Shown here piece by piece: positions 11,101 through 23,142 of a stretch of DNA of 64,000 nucleotides. The stretch is from Steromphala cineraria. Taxonomy: Eukaryota > Mollusca > Gastropoda > Trochida > Trochidae. Within the stretch, counting starts at the first letter, position 1; every line of letters starts with the position of its first letter. A program made the position numbers and the translations under genes. The notes under the pieces were generated by a model. It searched no databases. It was not told the DNA's origin and worked only from the letters and a program-made list of their open reading frames with translations. Location: positions 72,324,868-72,388,867 of the forward strand of contig OU744725.1 of the NCBI GenBank assembly GCA_916613615.1, read 5' to 3'.

Positions 11101-14100
11101 ACCAGGCATCAGGCTGGGGGCGGGCTATATTTCATACACTGCAACATTCTCTTGAAAAACTTCTTAACACTGTACTATCAAGTCAAGCCGAAGTAAGCTG
11201 GATATAATCCCGATAGCATGGCGTGCAGGTAAAGATTAGCCAGTTATTCTCAGGGCCGTTAGTTTTCGTAAAATTCTGCTCTGTTCTGTTCTGTTCTGTT
11301 CTGTTCTGATACTGGCGTTTAAAGAAAAGACAGATTTCGTCCATACAAAGGTTTGATACAGCAATAAATACGTCCACAGTTATATGATGGCATTCAGCAA
11401 AATATGTATTATTCTTAGTTTCAATAATTATTGGTAAAAGGTTAAATGAACATACAAACTTGACAAAAAGAATGACAGTAATTATCATTTTTTAAACAAG
11501 TTCTTCAGATTTAACTCAGAATAATTGTCAATAACGACACTTACAACTCCATAATCACATATTTACAACCAACCTACAAAATCATTAAAATTTCACATAT
11601 TCATGTGACAACAATAACCAACCTACAAAACAATGACAAACATAATTTTCACAGACTAATGTGACAACAATAACCAACCTACAAAAGTCAAACTACAATT
11701 TCACAGAATATTGGTGACGATTTCCCTCAACTTGACGCTGCTAGGTTTCGATATCGTCCTCCTGCTGCTCGCTGCCCAGAACGTCCAGCTCCTGGCCCAG
11801 ATGGTGTCCGTCCGTCTGTCCATCTGTAGTTGCCTGGCCATCGTGGCCGCAGCTTTACTGCCTGTGTCTTGGTTCGGAACACCAAAGGATTTCTGGTATG
11901 TTTGGTGTTATTCTGGTTTTGAAACGTTGCAATTGCTGCTTTTTCAATTATAATCGTGAAGTTAATTGATTAGATTTGTCTAATGAAAACAAGAACAAAT
12001 TGTGGGTGTGACATTCACGAATGCAATGATTAGGTACCGCATTGGCTGAACAAGACACTGAAGATGTCGTTTAAAACGGGTTCATTGAAGTAGTTGCTGA
12101 AACCGAACACTTGATTCTTTTATTTTAATTGTAGAATATTGCAGAAATAAAGACAAATTTGGTTTAAAGCATATTTCTTTCACCTATAATGAAAACAAGA
12201 AAAAGTTGGGGATATGACACGGGCAAATGCCATGATTGTCTTTAATAGGTAGCTCATTGGCTGAACAAGACACTGAAGATGTCGTTAATAACGGGTCCAT
12301 TTGATGGATTTGCCTGAACAAAACTTTGATTTATTATCATAATTGTTGAATATTGTATTTTTCCACATGTCAATCATTACATGTTCATAGCGAAAGTAAA
12401 CACGCAAACAGACAATGGTGTTTCTTAAAAGTCTGTGTCCGTTTTTAATTTAATGTGAAAGAACCTTTGTTATTTCAATTCGTTTTGCGTTAAACCCAAT
12501 TCATAAAACTGCGCCTTTGATACTCTAAGATATATGGTTATTGTGAAAAATCTCTCAATCAATAAAATTCTATCCCTGTGAAAAATACATAGGCATACTT
12601 CATTGTTTAAAGTTTAGATAAAATAAACTGTTTTCTATGTATTCAAATTTGAAAGCATTTATCACAGTAACTCTTTTAATCGAAAATGAAACATTCTATC
12701 CTTTTATCAAACCGCTAATGATGGGGGGATAAACAATAACTCACTCACTCAGAATCATAATGAATATCTTATGAAGCTTTTGAGAGTATTTTGTAACGAA
12801 AAAATTGGCATTTGAATGCACAAAACAAACGTTGAAGATAAGTAAAACTGACATATTGTTCGAATGAAATTGAATAATTTTAAACGAGTTTCTTATATAT
12901 TAAAACATCATGGCCATTGATTTCAATATTCATATACCAAATTAAGTAGGACAAACGTGTTGCATGTAAGCTACATAACCAAACAATAGATTATTTCATT
13001 AAAAATGCTAATGTACTGTTTTCATTCATGTGCTCAATGAGTGCACGCAATTAATATGTACAAGTTTGGGTAAAAAAGTCAGGTATAGCGTAAGTTGGCA
13101 ATCTACCAAAGTAAATATATAAAATAAGCCATGTCTGATCGATATCAGCACTATCATTACTAGCTCATATCTACCAACTATATATATGTTTATTTATATA
13201 AAGCTGGAAAAAATATTACAATCCCTGTTTTTCCCTTTTCTGTACATAATCTGCTACGTAAAAAAACGAAACATGTTTTTGTGTCAGGTTTAATGTACGT
13301 ATATTAATGGCTCCCTCACAGAGGTTTTTTTCCACAAATAAAACAACAAAGTGCTGTTTCACTAAAACATTTCCCATTAAATATTTGACCGTATTACACG
13401 GGACTATTGTAGTTATGACAACCTGAGGATAACTGATAGGTTGCGTTTATCGCTTCGATTTAGTTTTCCCCTAAAATCGCTTTTGTGGCAAAAGAAAGCT
13501 TATCAATTGCATACTATTTATTAAGATCACGACAGTCATTTAAATTATGCTTGTGACGTCAGTCTATTGTTCTCCATTTGTAGAATGTAGAGTTACTTGG
13601 ACATTACCATATACTGAAGAAAAAGGTTTTAATGTTTCTTCTTCACTGAAATAACCTTGCTTAATCAGGATATTTCAATTCAGCGGGGTAGAAGTTAATG
13701 GAGTCGATAGACATATTTGTGTTTATCTGTGGACAACTACTATCCATATCGTCATGTAGCATTGTTGAATTTTGGATCCAACGACTGCAAAAGTACAAAT
13801 TCTAGAACATGTAAGGCCCGGGTACCTGGCAGGATTCCAACTCACACCCTCAAAGTCACTTTATACCATTTTCTTATTATCAACAGGTGTGTTGCTGTTG
13901 GCGCAGTCCTGACAACATCTATTGGCTGTGTGATGCTTCTTTCCAATATGTTAAGGGACGCTCCCACAATTCCGTGCGTCAGACACAAAGCACCAGATTT
14001 CCTGTCTTTTGCGGCTGCCTATGGAACCATTGCGTTTACATTCGCCGGACATCCGGTATTCCCGACGATACAGGCAGACATGCAAGATGAAGATAAATTT

Positions 14101-17100
14101 GGAACTGCGGCCTTCTTTGGGTACTCAGGTAAATCTCGAACTAGTATTGAAAAATGAAAAGAGAACATGTAAGAAATATACAAAAAAATAAGTGTAATAT
14201 AGCTGTAAAAGTTTGAACATCAATATAACTTGATATATTCTGGCATCACCATTCTGATGGATTGCCTAGGAGGATTGAATCATTGCAAAAGAAAAATATG
14301 CACTACCTGTTTTATGATTTATGATGTAAACAAAAATATGAATTTATCACAAGTACAATGACAGTTAAGAAGCAAACCTTCTTTCAGTGTTCAGTGCAGG
14401 CATTAGAAAGCTGGGTATATTCATGACTATCAGATATCGGCTTCGGTAACTCAACAGACTTATAGTTATCGGTCAAATTATCTTAATCTACCCCAAACGA
14501 CAGCCGTAATGTAATGCTTGCCAAAATCGTCCCAAACTCTTTGTGTTAAGGATAAGCAATGTTTGCATTTGGACCTCTGCCCCTGAGCTACAAAATGGAA
14601 ATCACAGCCTGACAACTTCTGAAATTGGTGCTTTGGAACTGAATAGTTGACAATGGATTCAATAAAAATGCATAACTCACTATTATAGGATATATAAAAT
14701 ATAGTATCTTCCCTTTTCTTGGTGTATTAACAATTTACTTCCCCATCTCGACGGCTGGATACTTTATCTAAGGAGACCTTCTTTCAGACAACATAATGTA
14801 GACAGTTAGTTCAGGGTGCAAAAAAATGTAGAAAAGATTGTTATAATGATAATACTCTCCGCTTCAGTTTCAGTAGTGCAAGTACCTTGTGTTTCAGTTG
14901 TATTGGCAATGTACTTCCCCGTATCGACGGCTGGCTACTTCATCTACGGTAACTTGATAACCGACAACATACTGCAGACAGTCAGTACAGGACCCATGCA
15001 GTACATAGTGGAGATTGTCATTACTCTTCATCTTATCTGTGCCTTCATCATAGTTCTCAATCCTTTATCACAGGAGGCGGAGGCGCTGCTTCATCTTCCA
15101 AAAGGTTTGGTACTGATGTTGAACAATGTAATGCTTTTGTTGGATTTTGAGTACTGATGTTGAACATTGTATTGCTTTTGTTGGATTGTTTTAGAACTGA
15201 TGTTGAACATTGTATTGCTTTGTTGGATTTTGAGTACTGATGTTGAACAATGTAATGCTTTTGTTGGATTTTGAGTACTGATGTTGAACATTGTATTGCT
15301 TTTGTTGGATTTTGAGTACTGATGTTGAACATTGTATTGCTTTGTTGGATTTTGAGTACTGATGTTGAACAATGTAATGCTTTTGTTGGATTTTGAGTAC
15401 TGATGTTGAACATTGTATTGCTTTGTTGGATTTTGAGTACTGATGTTGAACAATGTAATGCTTTTGTTGGATTTTGAGTACTGATGTTGAACATTGTTTT
15501 GAGTACTGATGTTGATCAATGTAATGCTTTTGTTGGATTTTGAGTACTGATGTTGAACATTGTATTGCTTTGTTGGATTTTGAGTACTGATGTTGAACAA
15601 TGTATTGCTTTTGTTGGATTTTGAGTACTGATGTTGAACAATGTAATGCTTGATTGGATTTTGAGTACTGATGTTGAACAATGTAATGCTTTTGTTGGAT
15701 TTTGAGTACTGATGTTGAACATTGTATTGCTTGATTGGATTTTGAGTACTGATGTTGAACAATGTAATGCTTTTGTTGGATTTTGAGTACTGATGTTGAA
15801 CATTGTATTGCTTTGTTGGATTTTGAGTACTGATGTTGAACAATGTAATGCTTTTGTTGGATTTTGAGTACTGATGTTGAACATTGTATTGCTTTGTTGG
15901 ATTTTGAGTACTGATGTTGAACAATGTAATGCTTTTGTTGGATTTTGAGTACTGATGTTGAACATTGTATTGCTTTGTTGGATTTTGAGTACTGATGTTG
16001 AACAATGTAATGCTTTTGTTGGATTTTGAGTACTGATGTTGAACATTGTTTTGAGTACTGATGTTGATCAATGTAATGCTTTTGTTGGATTTTGAGTACT
16101 GATGTTGAACATTGTATTGCTTTGTTGGATTTTGAGTACTGATGTTGAACAATGTATTGCTTTTGTTGGATTTTGAGTACTGATGTTGAACAATGTAATG
16201 CTTTTGTTGGATTTTGAGTACTGATGTTGAACAATGTTTTGCTTTGTTGGATTTTGAGTACTGATGTTGAACAATTTAATGCTTTTGTTGGATTTTGAGT
16301 ACTGATGTTGAACATTGTATTGCTTTGTTGGATTTTGAGTACTGATGTTGAACAATGTATTGCTTTTGTTGGATTTTGAGTACTGATGTTTAACAATGTA
16401 ATGCTTTTGTTGGATTTTGAGTACTGATGTTGAACACTGTATTGCTTTTGTTGGATTTTGAGTACTGATGTTGAACAATGTAATGCTTGATTGGATTTTG
16501 AGTACTGATGTTGAACAATGTAATGCTTTTGTTGGATTTTGAGTACTGATGTTGAACAATTTAATGCTTTTGTTGGATTTTGAGTACTGATGTTGAACAT
16601 TGTATTGCTTTGTTGGATTTTGAGTACTGATGTTGAACAATGTATTGCTTTTGTTGGATTTTGAGTACTGATGTTTAACAATGTAATGCTTTTGTTGGAT
16701 TTTGAGTACTGATGTTGAACACTGTATTGCTTTGTTGAATTTTGAGTACTGATGTTGAACATTGTATTGCTTTGTTGGATTTTGAGTACTGATGTTGAAC
16801 ATTGTATTGCTTTGTTGGATTTTGAGTACTGATGTTGAACAATGTAATGCTTTTGTTGGATTTTGAGTACTAATGTTGAACATTGTATTGCTTTGTTGGA
16901 TTTTGAGTACTGATGTTGAACAATGTATGGCTTTTGTTGGATTTTGAGTACTGATGTTGAACATTGTATTGCTTAGTTGCTTTTGAAGTATTAATGTTGA
17001 ACATTGTAAAATTTCGTTGGTTTTTTTGTCACTTGTTATTAATCCTATCAGACCACAGGATGAAACAGTTTTTCGAAGTGACATTTGTAAATAAATTTTG

Positions 17101-17880
17101 TAATTTTGGTCTACACGTTATGGTCATCCCTCTAAATATTTTATATGATAAATGAGGACCTTGACTAATAAAACGCAAATAAACAAGGTTACCTTTTATC
17201 TCCCATTCTCTATTCCTTTTGTTGCAGAAATGGGATGGAAGCGAATTGTAGTGAGAACTGGTGTAGTTGGTGTTATTCTTATCTTGGCTCAGAGTGTGCC
17301 TAATGTCGGCGCTATCTTGTCGCTGATTGGTGGATCGTGCAACGCTCTCCTCGTCTTTGTGTGTCCTCCTCTCTTCTACCTCAAGCTCTCCCAGCTCCAC
17401 GATATGTAAGTCATGGTCTTCCTCTTTCTGATTTTTCTTGAAAATGATTAGGTAACGCCCACAATGATGAAAATGAAGTTCGACACATAGCCCAGATAGG
17501 CAATCAAAGGCACCAATGCCTCTCTGTAGCGGGGTGACCAACCAAACCAATCCCTCAAAAAGATTCACCAAATACATAAACTAAATGAAATATATAATTG
17601 TTGATGTATCTGTGCCTTCTTAAAAGACAAAATGAAGATTTTTATGTATTCGTTTAGCATTATCCTTGTCTTGCATCTTGCTGTCTGTTTCTCTAAATAT
17701 GATTTTTCTTTCAGCGACGTCCCACTGCACATCAAGGTTGCCAACTACGAGATCGTGTTTGTGGGTTTAGTAGCAGGAGCTGCCTCTACATACTCGGCTA
17801 TAGCTGGTCTAGCTCAGCCCGGGGCGTTCACAGTTCCCTGCTACGTCAATGTTACAGCTTCCTTGTTCGCGATTGTTTAG
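8182..17880 (+). CDS. AAAP-family amino-acid transporter B, copy 1 (B1); intact
   Basis: Seven exons: 8182-8287, 9274-9442, 11707-11895, 13887-14128, 14898-15104, 17228-17405, 17715-17880. They total 1257 bp, 418 aa, with no stop. Lengths and phases of exons 1-5 (106, 169, 189, 242, 207) equal those of exons 2-6 of gene A, so B is a paralogue lacking A's small first exon. Residues 22-31 (GTGLLTLPKA) are the Aa_trans helix-1 signature, with Lys where A has Tyr. Later landmarks are a WFGTPKDFW turn, GHPVFPTIQADM and GYFIYGN. About 11 hydrophobic segments indicate a multipass amino-acid permease. ATG at 8182 is used because no AG acceptor precedes it. Oddities: tandem decoy copies of the exon 2 acceptor, a dead exon 5 copy at 14722, and a ~1.9 kb minisatellite starting at the exon 5 donor (GTTTGG). 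Confidence 0.9.
8905..9273 (+). repeat. Three decoy 123-bp repeats carrying the B1 exon 2 acceptor
   Basis: Units begin at 8905, 9028 and 9151, and the true exon 2 follows at 9274; spacing is exactly 123 bp. Each unit carries the acceptor and the first ~30 bp of exon 2 (GATGGATCGGGTTGG...), then runs into intron sequence. Copy 2 has a single decoy (43738). Use of a decoy acceptor would read GWIGLVLIIVCLL and stop after about 24 codons. Confidence 0.9.
9443..11706. other. B1 intron 2
   Basis: Mostly AT-rich sequence without coding signal. It holds a TTCTG microsatellite (about 11276-11308, four units in copy 2) and runs of CATTCA-rich sequence around 9900-10300. Relative to B2 about 310 bp near the 5' end are missing (junction near 9455). 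Confidence 0.5.
12001..12330. repeat. Imperfect ~213-bp direct repeat in B1 intron 3
   Basis: The block CATTGGCTGAACAAGACACT occurs near 12041 and again near 12254, each followed by GAAGATGTCGTT. It is shared with copy 2 (about 47424 and 47637), so it is older than the segmental duplication. The rest of intron 3 (to 13886) shows nothing further. Confidence 0.6.
14722..14815 (+). pseudogene. Relic duplicate of B exon 5 in B1
   Basis: It translates as VLTIYFPISTAGYFI, stop (14769-14771), GDLLSDNIM, stop (14799-14801), TVSSG. The first half resembles B exon 5 and the second half resembles A exon 6 (GDLLSDN, TVSSG). The acceptor AG is lost (CTTG for CTAG). It lies in intron 4, just upstream of the working exon at 14898. 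Confidence 0.8.
15105..17010. repeat. 40/41-bp minisatellite filling B1 intron 5
   Basis: Alternating 41- and 40-bp units (core TACTGATGTTGAAC) run for about 1.9 kb, roughly 46 units, starting at the exon 5 donor. Rare variants recur at fixed distances: TTGATCAATG near 15513 and 16065 (552 bp apart), and GTTTAACAATG near 16388 and 16672 (about 285 bp). This shows growth by block duplication. The 81-bp doublet is divisible by three, which yields long meaningless antisense frames. Confidence 0.95.
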
Positions 17881-18650
17881 TTAATGGATTTATGGACGCT
17901 TGTCTGAAAAAAATTAATGGAGACTTAAGTCTTCAGGAATTTCTTGCAAATACATTTCACTGAATAAGAGTAAATGTGAACATAGATTTTTGTAATTTGC
18001 AAACACCTAATACTGTGGTATTTTTTTGTCACAGGAACAATTTGTTACAGACCTAAAGTAGACGACTTATTTTTTTTTAACTTCTTTACACGTTGAACTC
18101 CAAAATAAGTTAATCTTTTCTTATAAATATATCGACTTTTCTTTAGCCTAATATGCTGAAAAGGTGTTCATTTGACATTCCAATGCAATTTGGAGACCTC
18201 AAGTTTTACGCATGTCTGCTTTGTGTAATGTCTTGCTTGAAACTTCATGTAGAGGCTCTTACCAATCCATAAATCTGGTGACCTCGTGACCTCTAACCCA
18301 CCCTTAAACCATTATAACGTAAAATGAATACTTTGCTTGTATTGACTATTTGTAAATTAAGCTCATATTAAGTTTTAAAAAAGATTTATTTACTTTAACG
18401 AAAACACTCATTTCTAATTCTCATTTTCAAACAAGCAACCTTTCCTCGGTTATTCCTGAAAAGTGAATTGGTTCGTGCAATTTTGATTGCAAATATACTT
18501 CCAAAACTTTTTATAAACTATCAATTACTATCAAGCAAGCACTTCATACATAAAGGTATCGTTCAATACATGTAGTTTATCATTCATACAAGATGGATTT
18601 ATAATGGAATTCTAATAATGAAAGTCTACATAGATTTTTAATAAATGTTT
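17881..18650. other. 3' flank of B1
   Basis: AT-rich, no coding signal. An AATAAA at 18640-18645, just before the repeat block, could be a polyadenylation signal giving a ~760-nt 3'UTR. Copy 2 equivalent: 52715-53485. Confidence 0.35.
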
Positions 18651-18687
18651 TTTAAAACAGATTGTTGGATTTTTTCTTATCTTTATT

Positions 18688-19697
18688 GTCCCCCGCCGCG
18701 AAGCGGAACGGGGGACTATGAATTCAGCGGCGTCTGTCCGTACATACGTACGTCCGGATTCTTGTTAACGCGATATCTAATTAACCGTTGGACCAAATGT
18801 CTTCAAATTTGGTCACAGCCTACATTGGGGGATTACGCAGACATCAGTCACTTCGGGTGACCTTGACTTTATTTTCAAGGTCACCACGGCACTTTGACCG
18901 ATTTTGAAACTCTTGTTAACGCGATATCTAATGAACCGTTGGACCAAATGTCTTTAGATTTGGTCACAGCCTACATTGGGGGATAACACAGACACCAGTC
19001 ACTTTTGGTGACTTTGGCTTCATTTTCAAGGTCACCATGGCAATTTGGACGATTTTGAAACTCTTGTTAACGAGATATCTAATGAACCGTTGGACCAAAT
19101 GTCTTCAAATTTAGTCACAGTCTACATTGGGGGATTACGCAGACACCAGTCGTGTTGGGTGACCTTGACTTTATTTTAAAGGTCACAACCTCGCTTTGAC
19201 CGATTTTGAAACTCTTGTATAGACGATATCTCATGAACCTTTTCACAAAAAGTCTTCATATTTGGGAGCAACCTACGTTGGGGGATTACACGGACACCAG
19301 TCACTTTTGGTGACCTTGACTTTATCTTCAAGGTCACCACTTTAAACACCTTTGAAACATCTTATATGTTATGAACTTTGCACCAAATGTCGTGAACATT
19401 TAAATGTGGTCACATCTTACATTGGGAGGTTACGCAGATACCACTCAGTTTTGGTGACCTTGACCTTAACTTCAAGGTCACCACGGCACTTTGGCCACTT
19501 TTGACATTCTTGTTCAAGCGATATTTTAAGAACTGCTGCACCAAATTTGGTCACAGACACCAGTCAGTTTGAATGACCTTGACTTGATGACCACTCTTGT
19601 TAAAGCCATATCTCTTGAACCATTGCACTCAATGTCAATCGGAATAATACATTTCTTAATGTGACAATTATTTCAAAATATTTCAACGGCGGGGGAC
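18688..19697. mobile_element. TIR element built of 151-bp repeats, unit 1
   Basis: Ends are GTCCCCCGCCG and CGGCGGGGGAC (11-bp inverted repeats). The interior consists of units spaced 151 bp (anchor TCTTGTTAAC at 18760, 18911, 19062, then a diverged one at 19213). Many contain TGACCTTGA and TCAAGGTCA in inverted orientation. No transposase, so non-autonomous. Confidence 0.85.
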
Positions 19698-19951
19698 ATT
19701 GCCACGTTAGTTGCAAACACTTGTTGTATATGAATTTCCCAACAAAGACTCAATATGACGTCAATGGTTTCCAGTGAATTGCAATTCAATTCAATTCAGT
19801 GTCCACTATGCACAAGCTTTATCTTGATCCAGTCGTGAAGGTATATAAAACCGCCGTACATAAATTGAGGAGTCTCGCCAAGGTATTATCTCTTGTACAA
19901 TCGACAATGACATGTTACTGTGTCAAATTTCTAAGCATTAATATTGTACTG

Positions 19952-20083
19952 CAATACCCCAACAGGGCAGAAATAAGAACAGTAATGAAAACACTCAAGA
20001 ATGGTAAAGCAGCAGGACCAGACAATGTACTCTGTGCTTCAACTCTCAAAAAGAGTAATAGTTTATTTCAACCAATGAAAAGC
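19952..20083 (+). mobile_element. LINE ORF2 fragment (RT region), unit 1
   Basis: The frame reads EIRTVMKTLKNGKAAGPDNV, the characteristic segment just before the catalytic RT motifs in RTE-type LINEs. Only ~45 codons remain. Confidence 0.7.
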
Positions 20084-20123
20084 TTTTTTAAAACAGATTG
20101 TTGGATTTTTTCTTATCTTTATT

Positions 20124-21133
20124 GTCCCCCGCCGCGAAGCGGAACGGGGGACTATGAATTCAGCGGCGTCTGTCCGTACATACGTACGTCCGGATTCTTG
20201 TTAACGCGATATCTAATTAACCGTTGGACCAAATGTCTTCAAATTTGGTCACAGCCTACATTGGGGGATTACGCAGACATCAGTCACTTCGGGTGACCTT
20301 GACTTTATTTTCAAGGTCACCACGGCACTTTGACCGATTTTGAAACTCTTGTTAACGCGATATCTAATGAACCGTTGGACCAAATGTCTTTAGATTTGGT
20401 CACAGCCTACATTGGGGGATAACACAGACACCAGTCACTTTTGGTGACTTTGGCTTCATTTTCAAGGTCACCATGGCAATTTGGACGATTTTGAAACTCT
20501 TGTTAACGAGATATCTAATGAACCGTTGGACCAAATGTCTTCAAATTTAGTCACAGTCTACATTGGGGGATTACGCAGACACCAGTCGTGTTGGGTGACC
20601 TTGACTTTATTTTAAAGGTCACAACCTCGCTTTGACCGATTTTGAAACTCTTGTATAGACGATATCTCATGAACCTTTTCACAAAAAGTCTTCATATTTG
20701 GGAGCAACCTACGTTGGGGGATTACACGGACACCAGTCACTTTTGGTGACCTTGACTTTATCTTCAAGGTCACCACTTTAAACACCTTTGAAACATCTTA
20801 TATGTTATGAACTTTGCACCAAATGTCGTGAACATTTAAATGTGGTCACATCTTACATTGGGAGGTTACGCAGATACCACTCAGTTTTGGTGACCTTGAC
20901 CTTAACTTCAAGGTCACCACGGCACTTTGGCCACTTTTGACATTCTTGTTCAAGCGATATTTTAAGAACTGCTGCACCAAATTTGGTCACAGACACCAGT
21001 CAGTTTGAATGACCTTGACTTGATGACCACTCTTGTTAAAGCCATATCTCTTGAACCATTGCACTCAATGTCAATCGGAATAATACATTTCTTAATGTGA
21101 CAATTATTTCAAAATATTTCAACGGCGGGGGAC
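20124..21133. mobile_element. TIR element built of 151-bp repeats, unit 2
   Basis: Second, near-identical copy of the element at 18688-19697, displaced by exactly 1436 bp by the local tandem duplication rather than by transposition. Confidence 0.85.
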
Positions 21134-21387
21134 ATTGCCACGTTAGTTGCAAACACTTGTTGTATATGAATTTCCCAACAAAGACTCAATATGACGTCAA
21201 TGGTTTCCAGTGAATTGCAATTCAATTCAATTCAGTGTCCACTATGCACAAGCTTTATCTTGATCCAGTCGTGAAGGTATATAAAACCGCCGTACATAAA
21301 TTGAGGAGTCTGGCCAAGGTATTATCTCTTGTACAATCGACAATGACATGTTACTGTGTCAAATTTCTAAGCATTAATATTGTACTG

Positions 21388-21519
21388 CAATACCCCAACA
21401 GGGCAGAAATAAGAACAGTAATGAAAACACTCAAGAATGGTAAAGCAGCAGGACCAGACAATGTACTCTGTGCTTCAACTCTCAAAAAGAGTAATAGTTT
21501 ATTTCAACCAATGAAAAGC
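21388..21519 (+). mobile_element. LINE ORF2 fragment (RT region), unit 2
   Basis: Tandem-duplicated copy of 19952-20083, same NGKAAGPDN motif. Confidence 0.7.
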
Positions 21520-21814
21520 TAAGGCTTTATATCTAATTTAGTATCCCCTGTACGCCTGTAACTACCTGGGCTCATACACCCGACCAGCTTTATGGGTACC
21601 TGTACTAACATTGTATCTACTTGACAGAACCACCTCGTACAACCTTTAACCAACGAGTAAGTGCAAAATTTACCTTTATATTATTGAGTTTACGTGTCCT
21701 GATAATACATGACAATAATTTGATCTTCGGAACTATAAGACGTGAGTGTGAATGTGTCAAATAGAACGACAATATGAGTAGTATATCTTTGCTATCTCCA
21801 GGGTCTACCCGATG

Positions 21815-21910
21815 CCCCCAACCCACCCGATCCAGGGTCTCCCAATCCACCCGATCCCCAATCTCCCAATCCACCCGATCCCCAATCTCCCAATCCACCC
21901 GATCCCCCTG
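21815..21910. repeat. 24-bp C-rich minisatellite
   Basis: Units of CCCGATCCCCAATCTCCCAA type; copy 2 (about 55670-55740) has one unit fewer. Confidence 0.85.
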
Positions 21911-22387
21911 CTGTGTTGATAATCCCCCTGATAAACCCAAAGTTTACAACAGGCTTGTTTTCTTTGGGATCCCCCGACCCCCTTAATAGTCTCGGCTATC
22001 TTCGGAATACCTCGGTGATGTTATATTTAGAATACCAGTAATCCCTTTCCATACACGGGCGAGGTTACAGGGCGAGGGATTGAGGGAGTGGGGGTTAAGA
22101 TGACAGATATGTGGGTGCTTGCTTGCATTTAAAGGAAAGGAGATGTGGTTGCCTAAGTTATGGAATGAGGATTGGAAAGAAGGACGGAGGAAGGGATGAA
22201 TGATCTGATAGAAAGTTAGAGCAGGGAGAGAGAGAAAGAGGAGAAGACAGAGCTCTATTAAAAGGAACTTGAGAATTGAATTATGAATTATGAATGATTG
22301 GAAATATCAAATATGAAATTAAAAAAGGGTATTGATGATAAGATTTATATAAGGTTGGAAACCTAAAAGATTGAAGAATTAAATTGA

Positions 22388-23142
22388 AGGAATGAAAAAG
22401 ACTCACTTAAACAAATTACTGGATATAGAAATATTTCTCTTCAATACGGACCCTTTAAATGTAATCATTGTAAAACAAAAGTAAAAGGAGAAGGGTTTTT
22501 TATTGCTTCCTGGTGTTACAATAAATCACAATGTCAGCTGAGATATAGTGTAAATGAACCAAGTAGGTTCATCAAGTAGATCTCCTTGTTAACTATTTTG
22601 TGACCTAGCTGTAGACTCAGAATACCTCACGTTAATCAAACTTCCTTTGACAAGCAGAAAAAGGAGTTAAGAAAGCTTGAAATTGATACTTATATTGAAT
22701 AGAATCGGTAAGTTTGTTCTCTATTATATTTGTTTAAATAAATTTTTTTTTAGTAATTCATACAATTTAATTTCTGAACATTAAAATCAAGTATGTTTTT
22801 ATTTTCAACAGATTCGAAAATCAACAATGCACAATTAGAAGTCTGGTTAAGCATATAATATTTTAGAAAAAAGGTGACGATGTGACAACTTGAAGTCCTG
22901 TGTAGAAAATATAAACTCTGGAAACGCAGTCACAAACGTTTCTTGATATCTCTGATAAGAAGTTTGCACATAAAGACAAGTTGAAACGACAAAAGACTCT
23001 TTTCACTGAAGACGATAGATATAAAAAGACATGTAACAAATTTACAGAAACTTTCCAATTTTCAGGATTACAGCAACCATCTTATAAAATGGAAATAACT
23101 TGGGGTAAAAGATTCAGCTATCAAAATATAGCTGTTGATAAA
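22388..23142 (+). pseudogene. Coding-like relic with Cys-rich segment
   Basis: Two ATG-less open stretches look protein-like. The first is 22388-22576 (63 codons) containing GPFKCNHCKTKVKGEGFF and then SWCYNKSQC (a CxxC plus C/C arrangement, zinc-finger-like). The second is 22915-23142 (76 codons) containing KLKRQKTLFTEDDRYKKT. Between them are a consensus donor GTAAGT (near 22709) and an acceptor TTTTCAACAG (near 22811). Both stretches are kept in copy 2. I do not recognise the family. Confidence 0.3.

Larger units (their letters stand above)
18651..21522 (+). repeat. Tandem duplication, two 1436-bp units
   Basis: Units 18651-20086 and 20087-21522 start TTTAAAACAG and are almost identical; the one difference noticed is C/G near 19873/21309. 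Each holds one TIR element plus a LINE fragment. Copy 2 has one unit only (about 53485-55376), so the duplication followed the 34.9-kb event. Confidence 0.95.

Noticed and set aside
15191..16762. 523-codon minus-strand open frame, with overlapping 353-, 338- and 311-codon relatives
   Set aside because: Pure artefact of the 40/41-bp minisatellite, whose 81-bp doublet keeps frames open. It lies in an intron, changes length between copies and encodes only a short repeated word.
17029..17577. 182-codon minus-strand frame overlapping B1 exon 6 (also 51863-52411)
   Set aside because: Half of it is antisense to a verified exon. The rest shows no domain that I recognise, and the two copies are too alike for conservation to count.
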